A stretch of 64,000 nucleotides of DNA from Orientallactaga sibirica (lineage: Eukaryota; Chordata; Mammalia; Rodentia; Dipodidae). The position numbers were made by a program, and so were the translations under genes. Shown piece after piece: positions 47,710-55,812 of this stretch (its first letter is position 1; each line of letters begins with the position of its first letter). The notes under the pieces were generated by a model. The model made no database searches and was not told the DNA's origin. It saw only the letters and a list, made by a program, of their open reading frames with translations. The stretch covers positions 9,045,501 through 9,109,500 of the forward strand of contig JAEOAD010000015.1 in assembly GCA_036365145.1 (NCBI GenBank), given 5' to 3'.

Positions 47710-49281
47710 TTCAATGTTTAGTCTAACAGGTTAACAAAAAAGAAAAAAAGATATCCATCTTCCATTCAGTTTCCCTCCTCACTTCATATGCATATATTTT
47801 CCCTTACTGGAGTCCTAGTTTCACCTTGTTTGTATGGTTAACACTGGCACTTACTTGTAGCCTCAGAAGTACTCATCAGAAAAGTTACAGTGACCAGTAA
47901 CTCAATGAGAAGCTTTCTAATACTCACCTAATCACACATATGTAAATACCATCTTTGCCTGTCTTTCAGTACAAATTTGCCTTCACCAATCTAAAATTCT
48001 GAAGACTTCTTGCTTTCAATGGACTGAATTTTTATGAAGTGAAGATGTTGGTTATTTGGTATGCGCAGTACTTTCACATAGAAGATGCTAAGGAAAATAA
48101 AAATGATGATGAGCTGAAAATAGAAATGTCTTTGAATCCATCACAATTCTCTTGGTGGAGGCAGAAATGAGCAAGATCTAAAAAAGCAGACAGAAGAACA
48201 TAATGGGGAACACAAATGCTGAAGTTATTAAGTTCTAGAATTGTGAATGATTCTGCTGTTCATCATTATAGACAGGGCTAGACATCCTTGTTCTGTCAGT
48301 GTTCATGAGCAGTTCTGCTTCTGCATCTTTCCTTCAACTCCTGTTAAGTGGAATGCCCTCTATGTGAGCCTTTTCTACTATGCCCAATGCATGTAGTAAA
48401 GCACAATTAGTCCCAGGAAGACATCTTTCCTCACTCACCACCATAGATTATGAATCATTCAATGAAATTAATCAATCATTGGTTGAGCTGATAGTAGCTC
48501 ATAACTTTACATTTTCATTTCCTCCTGAAAGATAAATAGCCCTCAGAGAAGGATAACTACTTAGGACTTCACTTTAGTAAGAATTTGGTGGTGGTAGATA
48601 TTGTCAGTGAAAGACATTTGTTATATAATCTAGAGCAAATCATAGCAGAATATTTTGGGATATTTGAGGATGAGTGATAAACTAAAGTCTAAGGCTCCTG
48701 CATGCTAGTTCTCATGAAAATTGTGATAACACCCTTTTTCATACCACAAAATGAGTCAGAACCAACAAGAGACAGACATTTCCACAGTGCTGCTATTAGG
48801 GGAAATATTTACTCAGTGTTGAGCAAAAAATTCTTTGTTGAGTATCTAATAGGCATTCAGTTCTTAGAAACTAAGAACATAGGGTACATATAATTCTCTG
48901 TCTTTGCCCTTTGCAATGTAATGATTATTTGGAGAGAAGCTGTTAATACATTCATTACAATGTAAATAACACAAACAAGCTGTTTGATTCAATTATAAAA
49001 GCCATTGACAGTCTCTGATGTATAAAGCATTATGCTAAGTGCTGGACACAGCCAAAACTGAAGTATATGCCAATGATTTGTACATGCATGTTGAATAACT
49101 GTTAAGGTTTTCCCATTTCACTGTCCATCACAGAACTGACAATGGTGCTATAAGCACATTCAGTGCTCAATCAAGGTGTGTTTCAGAGGATAATGCCCTT
49201 TGTATGTATGTAGGAGGATGTCTACATATCTCAGAAAAAGCTTCTGAGACCCCCATACATCAATGGCATTAGAATCATATA
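47710..49281. other. unique DNA, nothing recognised
   Basis: No gene. 'aagcattatgctaagtgctg' near 49025 recalls ancient MIR or L2 but is too short to call. Confidence 0.45.
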
Positions 49282-49451
49282 GGGCAATGCCGGCTCCTAC
49301 CCTGGCAAGTAGAGCTAAAGAAACAGCTGAACCAGAGGCTCCTCTTGAGGCTCAGCTGGATGATGGGTGTTGGCAGCCCAGACCACCCCCCAAAAAACAC
49401 CTGAGAAAAAAATCACACTGGACTGGGAGTCTTGTCGAGGCAGGAACTTGT

Positions 49452-49457
49452 TTTATT
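49452..49457 (-). promoter_or_regulatory. AATAAA poly-A signal in 3' LTR
   Basis: The plus strand reads tttatt, so AATAAA on the sense strand. It sits only about 15 bases after the TATA-like box, which implies a very short R or that one of the two is not functional. Confidence 0.7.
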
Positions 49458-49471
49458 GTAGTGGGAAGGTG

Positions 49472-49479
49472 TTTATATA
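49472..49479 (-). promoter_or_regulatory. TATA-like box in LTR U3
   Basis: Sense strand TATATAAA. The same 8 bases are kept in the 5' LTR at 52316-52323, where they would have driven proviral transcription. Confidence 0.7.
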
Positions 49480-49694
49480 GCTTTGAGAAAGAGGGTGGGT
49501 CTCAGGATGGGAAAAAGGTGTAAGGGCCAATAGTATTTCACCACTTCAGCAGTAGCTGGGTGGAGGCAGTTTTGGCTTAGGCCTTGCTGAGTCACTCTTA
49601 AGCGGGAGTAATAGGCCAAAGACAGGTAGCCAAACTCTATTCAGGCTCAGGAAGTTCCACTAGGCCTCACACCTGGGCCTCTTAGGGCCCAACA

Positions 49695-49712
49695 TCTCCC
49701 CCTTTTGTTTTT
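49695..49712 (-). other. ERV 3' polypurine tract
   Basis: The sense strand reads AAAACAAAAGGGGGAGA directly before the TG of the 3' LTR, the usual plus-strand primer position in reverse transcription. Confidence 0.88.
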
Positions 49713-49910
49713 GTAAGAACGACGGAGATCATGGCCCCTGTCTTAGGTTGTCCCCCTCTGGCGATCTTACCTGTCACTGGGTACCATGCCTCTAGCCCAT
49801 TGAAAATCTACTCCATGACCTATCTTAGGTTGTCTCAGCCTGTCTGAGATCTTACCCATCATTGGTTCCATGGAGGGTGGGTGGGGGAGGGATGTTAAGA
49901 GGGCAGCCAG

Positions 49911-50228
49911 TCAGAGGAAGAGCCTGGCTCCTGAGTTGCGAGCCTGTGGTATTTTGACCTGATGAAGTTTAAGTGCCTCTAGCTGTTGGTGAATGAATTG
50001 TGTAATCTTATTAATTACACAGGGCCCAATAGTGAGGATAAGAAGAAGGAGAAGGAGGGGTCCAAGGGGAGGGAGAAGGTAGTGTAAAAAGCCATGTAAG
50101 CCCATCCACAGTGGGTTGTCTTGAAGTTCCGTCTCCTCTTTTCCAAATCTTTCTGGAGCTTTTCTGGCTTTATTTGGGTCAAGCAGCATCCACACCTCCA
50201 ATCGTTCCTGGGGAAGAAACAGAGGCAC
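49911..50228 (-). pseudogene. ERV envelope transmembrane-protein C-terminal relic
   Basis: An open frame of 105 codons whose centre is a membrane anchor (GPLLLLLLILTIGPCVINKI) preceded by an aromatic stretch and followed by a short polar tail. This arrangement is typical of the C-terminal end of gamma- or D-type retroviral transmembrane proteins. The fusion peptide, the immunosuppressive-type region and all of the surface protein are missing, so it has no entry function. It starts about 100 bases after the integrase ends. Confidence 0.8.
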
Positions 50229-50379
50229 AGTTCTCAGGGGTGGAACACTCCCTGGAGGGTTGATTGTTATTGTCCCCTTGTTGGGGTAAATATTTTAGGT
50301 CTCTTGTTGGTACCCAAATGGGTCTTTTTTCCTCTTGAGGAAAGACACATCTAAACCCTCTCCCTGCTGTGAGGAGGGG

Positions 50380-51075
50380 GTCTGGTCCTTTCCATGCCCC
50401 AGTCAAGGGGTCCCTCCATTTGACCCAGATGGAGCTGTAAGTAACAGCTGAGGTTCAATGTTTTTGAAAAGGGGACAAGTGTCTATCTTCTTTAGAAAAC
50501 AATTTAAAATATTTAGGGTTAATAATGCCTTTTTTAGTTGGTTGTGTGGGGGTAAGGATCCCCCCTTTTGTTTTTGTAATTGAGACTTGAGATTTTGATT
50601 ATATATTTTTAAGATGGCCTGGCCCCGTGGGTTATATGGGATGTCTGTGGAAAGTGAGATTTTCCAGGTTTGGAGGAAATTATAAAGGCCCTGCTTATGA
50701 AGCAGGGGCCATTATTAGAAAATTTGACTTGATCTGGCAATCTAAGCATGTCAAAGCATTGAAGCATATGGCTAATAGCATGTTTAGTCTTTTCCCCGGC
50801 GTGTGCCAATGCCCAGCAAGCACGGAAGAAAGTATCAACTGAGAGAAAATATATTTAAGTTTTCCAAATGGAGAATAGTGTGTAACGTCAATCTGCCAAA
50901 GGTGATTAGTGCTTAGCCCTTGAGGATTGGCTCCTGTAGTTTGAAGAGGAGGTACCTGGAGGAAAGGCTGACAGGATTTGTAAGTTTGGACAATTTTATT
51001 TATGTTTAAGGCCCCTCTAATTTATGTGGTTTAATAAGTGGAAGCATGTAGCTTCTGAGACTGTATTACACTAAG
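50380..51075 (-). pseudogene. ERV integrase relic, class II type
   Basis: Sense-strand pieces in order: a degraded zinc-binding region (FHLLNHIN, about 51050-51010), the first catalytic Asp in QIDVTH (codon at 50889-50887), FGKLKY, then HMLQCFDML, then SNNGP where the second catalytic Asp has become Asn (codon at 50716-50714). Near 50380-50345 comes the C-terminal block [14 protein letters not shown]. The last block and 'WQ-DVTH--FGKLKY' are hallmarks of betaretrovirus-like integrases. Frameshifts and stops interrupt it. Confidence 0.88.
50561..50579 (-). other. internal copy of the polypurine tract
   Basis: cccccttttgtttttgtaa is identical to 49698-49716 at the 3' polypurine tract. It lies within the integrase relic, the place where some retroviruses have a central polypurine tract. 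Function is inference. Confidence 0.55.
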
Positions 51076-51104
51076 GCAGAGAAGTCAGTTTGTCGGCCAA
51101 TTTT

Positions 51105-51506
51105 TTTTTTTTTTTAAGAGAGGAATCCTGGTAAATTTTGATGGCCTTTGAGATGTTGAAGCTTACAGATCTAGGGGAAGTTCCATAATGGCAGAAGAAG
51201 TTGGCCTGCCTTAGGGCCAAGCAAAAGAGAAAAGAAAATTAACCAGCCACACAGCACAGGGAACAAAAACTACAGCCCAAAACTCCAGCACACTTCAGGA
51301 ACTCCTACTGGGCACACTTTGCATATCTTTACAATGGAATCTCAAACCCACCATTAACACCTTAAGATCAGTCCCCAGTGACATTAAGTAGGAAGCGAGC
51401 TTGAATCATTAAGGGTTGAAGTCCAGTCTAATATGTGTCTCAATTAACAACATAAAGCCTTTAAGGCTGGCAATTATGGCAAGAAGGATTGAATTAATCC
51501 ATGGGG
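51105..51506 (-). other. ERV interior without recognised coding
   Basis: Between the leader frame and the integrase. A poly-T run (51103-51115) and many stops on the sense strand. A sense frame at about 51500-51410 contains INSILLAIIASLKGFMLLIE, hydrophobic and of unknown origin. Confidence 0.5.
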
Positions 51507-51902
51507 TTAAAACAAAAGTTTTGTCCCAAAAGCCATGGCGGTTTTTTGTTTTACTTTTAAATTACGTTGTAGGAGGAGTATTTGTAAAATCAGGGCAACA
51601 GTAATACACACGAGAAGCATCAGCACAAAGGTCCAAAAAATAGCTAAACATGTTGTTGAATTAAGTTTAGATTTAGATCCTTGATGGCCAGATGAGCCTG
51701 TGTCCTTAGGGGACGGCTCAATGATACCAAACACAGTACAGATGGGAGCAGATCTCCCCAACAGGTTTGTTCTGTCTTCTGAGATGGAGCCCCCACTCAA
51801 ATGAGGGGGCAAAATGCTTAGAGTCTCCTCCAGGTCTGCCCATATGGTGAGTCTCCTCCAGGTCTGCCCACGTGGTGTGTCCACCAGGAAAGTATGACCC
51901 AT
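51507..51902 (-). CDS. ERV leader-region open frame with a membrane segment, unknown
   Basis: 131 codons open on the sense strand, starting 230 bases after the primer-binding site, where gag would be expected. It has no capsid, zinc-knuckle or matrix pattern. Near residues 83-111 there is a strong hydrophobic helix (CLAIFWTFVLMLLVCITVAL) followed by a basic tail (QRNLKVKQK), so a single-pass membrane protein is possible. The N-terminal part holds a 28-bp tandem duplication. It could be displaced env sequence, a captured fragment or chance. No evidence of expression. Confidence 0.35.
   Translation of the reverse strand: MGHTFLVDTPRGQTWRRLTIWADLEETLSILPPHLSGGSISEDRTNLLGRSAPICTVFGIIEPSPKDTGSSGHQGSKSKLNSTTCLAIFWTFVLMLLVCITVALILQILLLQRNLKVKQKTAMAFGTKLLF
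51821..51876. repeat. 28-bp tandem duplication in ERV leader
   Basis: Units 51821-51848 and 51849-51876 differ at 2 of 28 positions. The shared start is gagtctcctccaggtctgcc. Confidence 0.95.
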
Positions 51903-52110
51903 TCAGAAACACAGGCACCGCAGATGCAGCTTGCTGGCAACCCGGAAGTGAAAGGAAAGAGAAAGGAATGAAAAGATGTTGAAGCAAGCACAGGTTACAG
52001 AAGCAAAGGTTAGAATGTTAGATATGAAGACTACCTCATAACTTATGAGGGTACACCCATCCGCAGTCCGATTAGCCCGTCAGCATACTTCTGTAGGCAG
52101 GAAAGAGAGA

Positions 52111-52128
52111 TCCTCACACGGGGCACCA
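52111..52128 (-). other. ERV primer-binding site for tRNA-Met
   Basis: The sense strand reads TGGTGCCCCGTGTGAGGA, complementary to the 3' end (with CCA) of elongator tRNA-Met. The next base also fits. It starts three bases after the 5' LTR. Lys or Phe primers are commoner in well-known class II elements. Confidence 0.9.
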
Positions 52129-52131
52129 GTC

Positions 52132-52537
52132 TGCCGGTTCCTCCCCCGGCAGGTAGAGCTGAAGAGAGAGCCGGACCACTGGCTCCTCTTGAGGCTGAGC
52201 GGGATGATGGGTGTTGGTGGCCCAGACCCCCCTCCTCTAAAACACTGGAGAGAAAAACACACTGGGCCAGTAGTCTTGTAGAGGCAGGAACTCATTTTAT
52301 TGTAGTGGGAAGGTGTTTATATAGCTTTGAGAAAGAGGGTGCGTCTCAGGATGGGAAAAAGGTGTAAGGGCCAATAGTATTTCACCACTTCAGCAGTAGC
52401 TGGGAGGAGGCAGTTTTGGCTTAGGCTTGCTGAGTCACTCTTAAGTGGGAGTAATAGGCCAAAGACAGGTTGCCAAACTCTAGTCAGGCTCAGGAAGTTC
52501 CACTAGGCCTCACACCAGGGCCTCTTAGGGCCCAACA
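52132..52537 (-). repeat. ERV 5' LTR (406 bp)
   Basis: On the minus strand it runs TGTTGGGCCC at 52537 to CCGGCA at 52132. TATATAAA is at 52323-52316 and AATAAA at 52301-52296. It would have been the promoter of the provirus. Confidence 0.95.
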
Positions 52538-52543
52538 GGGCAA

Positions 52544-54297
52544 AGCATAACTGTGTCCATATTTTCAGTATATTCACTTTAAGCTAAGTAATGAGAGCTG
52601 CCTCAATGGTATTATCACCCACTACCTACTCAATTCAAACTTCTCTTCCATCTGCCTGAACTCAAATGTGGTGGCTAGACATTATTTTATACTGAGTTAG
52701 GCTGGCATAAGGTAACATAAGAATGTTCCAGGCAGCACCCATCCACTGCTTACCCCCAGCCACATCTGAATCCCTGTGTGAAGAATTGCCTCAGAATGGA
52801 GGGGATATTGGGGGAAATACAAATACAGTATATTCCTCTGGCTTCCTCAAAATGCACAAGGCTTACAGCAGAATCACAATGGTGTCACAGAGCTGCATAA
52901 CTTGTATAGTGCAGGAAATCTGGGCCCCTAGTTTCCTCCTTTCCTGAGGTCTTGAGTGGTTTATGAATCCCCTTGTTGTGAGCCATTTAAGTTCCACAGT
53001 ACTGTGGTTATTGCTTTTTTATAATAACTCTCTTTACCCTTCAATGAGCTCTACTACTCTCATGGGATGAAAGCTGGTTTATTACATCTTGAAAGATCTG
53101 GATTCTCAGAGATTTAATATTCTTTGTTTAAAGCCTCAGACTTTCAGTTTCATGTTCTTTTCCATCATTGGTTGAAAAAGAAACAAAAGACAAGGTACCT
53201 TTGGGCATGTACCATAGGGCTAGGCAAGGATGAGTGGCTTATAGATATTACTGAATATCATCCTCACACCATTGAATATGCTGTTATTATTGTCCATTTG
53301 CAGGTAACGAATCTGAATTATAGAAAGATTAAGGGAATCAGCCATGTAACTCTTGAAATCAGCCACTAAAACCTTCATCTAAATTGTAGGACATCCAACC
53401 TCATATTGTTTACATTTTTACTGTGCATATACCAGTAACCTTTGCTTCTCTTTGAAAGATGAAACCAGGGCCAGGCTTACATAGGTGAATTTAGTCCTTT
53501 TAAAGAAAGCTTATAGAATTTGACTGTGAGAGCTTTACTAGGGAATCAATAAGCATTTACAGGAAAAGGTCCGTTTGGTGTGTATGCAAAATCTGAGTTT
53601 ACTATGATCTCTTCTTTAATTAATTCTCAAAATTTTCCTAAAAATGTTCATATATATTACAACTTTCCCTTCTCATTATATATAAGCATATTTACAGATT
53701 ATAAGATTTTATGTTGCTCTTCTGTCTCTGGAAATTAAGAAAAAGAGAAGAATATCTGCACTGATCATTTCTTCAGTAATCCTCAAAACAGCACACAATG
53801 TGACCAATTCTTCCTTAAATTAATATAAAATATTTCTGCTGAGCTAAAGTGTCCTTTTACTAACTTTTGAAAAGAAATGAACCTTTTTCTTGTAATTTCT
53901 TTTGTATCTTTCTATTCAGCTGAGATTAATGAATTTAGCTAATGATTCACTCTGTCACTATTTAGTTAATTATTCAATACTGAAGTTAAAAAAATCCTTC
54001 CACTTTTCTTTATAATAATAACTATTAGCTGAAGGAAGTATTCAAGAGGAAGATACAAGTTAATAAAATAAATATTTTCAAACAATAATATAGATATATG
54101 AAATGCCATTCCAGAAAGCACAGTATTTTGATGAATTTGCTCATGACAGGGTGACCACAACTAGGATTTAATATTTGTCACAGAATTTGAATGAGCTATT
54201 ATAATATCACTGTTTACTTACTTGTTAACCCATTACATTATGTATCAGATTATTGTGTGTGGGGGGGGAGAGAATAAATAAGTGTGGGTTTAATGAC
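52544..54297. other. unique DNA with possible MIR piece
   Basis: 'ttattattgtccatttgcag' and 'ttatagaaagattaaggga' at 53283-53340 recall the MIR core. Otherwise nothing recognised. Confidence 0.4.
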
Positions 54298-54344
54298 TCT
54301 TGCCTTTATTCTGTTATTTATTTATTTATTATTATTATTTATTA

Positions 54345-55812
54345 TTTACAATGCATTTTGTATGCATACATCATGTATTGGTACCCTCTTTTCCCTTGTC
54401 CCTGTCCGCATTCCACTGGGGACCCTCCTAAGTGGGGTTGTAGGTATTCCCCATGGGGTTGTGGGTTATGCATTGTGGGAGCAGAAGTCAGTTTTTGGGA
54501 GAGGGGCAATGTCTCTCAACCTGTGAAGTCTTTCTGTGCTTTCTTTTGCAATGGTGGGTGAGGTTTTTCTTTGGGGGTGGTGTCTCACTCTGGCCCAGGC
54601 TGACCTGGAATTAACTACATACTCTCAGGGTGGCCTTCAACTCACAGCGATCCTCCTACCTCTGCCTCCCGAGAGCTAGGATTAAAGGTGTGCACCACCA
54701 CACCCAGCATTGGTGGGTGAGTTTTAAGTCAACTTCAGTGATGAGCTCATAGGAGCCTCTGGATCTCTACTTTGGTAGGTGTTGAGTGTCCTCATGGTCT
54801 GTCTCCTGCACCCTGGTGCTGATTCTCAGGTTCATCATGGAAGCAGCACTCTTGCTCATCTCTCCAATTCCTCTGTGGTTTCAGCTGTGGCTTGGCTGAA
54901 GTACGAGGGGAAGTTTATCAACTCATGCCTTAATACCTTCTGAAAACCAGATTCTCCAACAGAGAGAGTGAAGTCAGCATAGGTTAAATGGGATAACCAT
55001 TATTAATTTTGGGAGAACTTGATTATGTAGCCCCTCTTTTAACCAAAGACTAGTGAGACCTTGACACTAAAGAGCATAATCTTTGTTTCTATAGGATTCT
55101 GACCTGGTTCCCAATTCCAGATAAGGGTTTCTTTACACTGAGCAAATCTCTTATCCAATCAGAAAGCTATTGGTTACCCATCGAGGTTATTTGCCACTCT
55201 CGCACTGGTGTGTACATCCTCTCAGGGTATTTTCTTCTGAGTAGCTTAGACCTCTGGTTTCTCAGACATTAATGGTCACTTTCTCCCAGTAGCTCATGTA
55301 GCACTTTCTAGCACTAGATGGCCTCACTGTCTGGGGAATGACTGTCTTCACAATAGCAGCCAGGTCTCTCCATGCTCTGTGTCAGCACTATATGTTGTCT
55401 TCAGCAACATGGTCTTACCTTTTACCTAAGGCTGGTAATCAAATGCTTTGACAGAAGCCTGTGTTATTTTGGGGACCTTGTAGGTCTCTCCAATCATAGT
55501 TCATTCTGGGTAGCAACTAATTTCTGTTGCTGAAAGTTACAGGCCAGAGACAAAGAAAAAAAATTAAGGTTAGGCTTCATCCCACCCTCTCCAAGGCCCT
55601 TCTTTTTAGGTTCTACCTCCTTACTCCTGTTGATGGTTATATCTTTAGTCTATCCTCAAGGATAGAGGTTTTTATGGTGCTAGTTCATTTTGGGTTTAGT
55701 TTTGTGTTTGTTTTCCCCATCCTCCTTTTCCCCTCCCCCTACCACCTTCCATCCATATTTTCTGGGCCTTGAGTTGCCTGTCAGGTATGTCAGCAACTAG
55801 AGCTGGTCCAGG
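54345..55812 (-). repeat. L1 3' UTR of insertion 3
   Basis: Reverse complement of blocks seen in the other two L1 3' UTRs: 'ggttatgcattgtgggagca', 'agattctccaacagagagag', 'ctagcactagatggcctcac' and a 'ttttgtgtttgttttcccca' pyrimidine tract. It contains the B1 at 54563-54710. Confidence 0.82.
54563..54710 (-). mobile_element. B1 SINE, minus strand, inside L1 insertion 3
   Basis: 'ggtgtctcactctggcccag' to 'gtgcaccaccacacccagc', flanked by ggtgggtgag at 54553-54562 and 54712-54721. The poly-A tail is short and impure. Confidence 0.93.

Larger units (their letters stand above)
49288..49694 (-). repeat. ERV 3' LTR (407 bp)
   Basis: On the minus strand it begins TGTTGGGCCCTAAGAGG at 49694 and ends at 49288. 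It carries a TATA-like box and a poly-A signal in the expected order. The pair identity is uneven: close to the 5' LTR from 49451 to 49694, very different from 49288 to 49450. Confidence 0.95.
49282..52543 (-). mobile_element. endogenous retrovirus, minus strand, class II polymerase relic
   Basis: A proviral structure about 3.26 kb long. The 6-bp duplication gggcaa lies at 49282-49287 and 52538-52543. The LTRs are 49288-49694 (3' LTR) and 52132-52537 (5' LTR), both beginning TGTTGGGCCC and ending CGGCA on the minus strand. Inside, in sense order, are a tRNA-Met primer-binding site, a leader open frame, an integrase relic, the end of an envelope protein and a polypurine tract. Gag, protease, reverse transcriptase and most of envelope are missing. 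Six-bp duplications and the integrase type both fit class II (betaretrovirus-like) ERVs. It cannot replicate. Confidence 0.95.

Noticed and set aside
49911..51902. Intact retroviral gene set
   Set aside because: Gag, protease, reverse transcriptase and most of envelope are absent; integrase has stops, shifts and a lost catalytic Asp.
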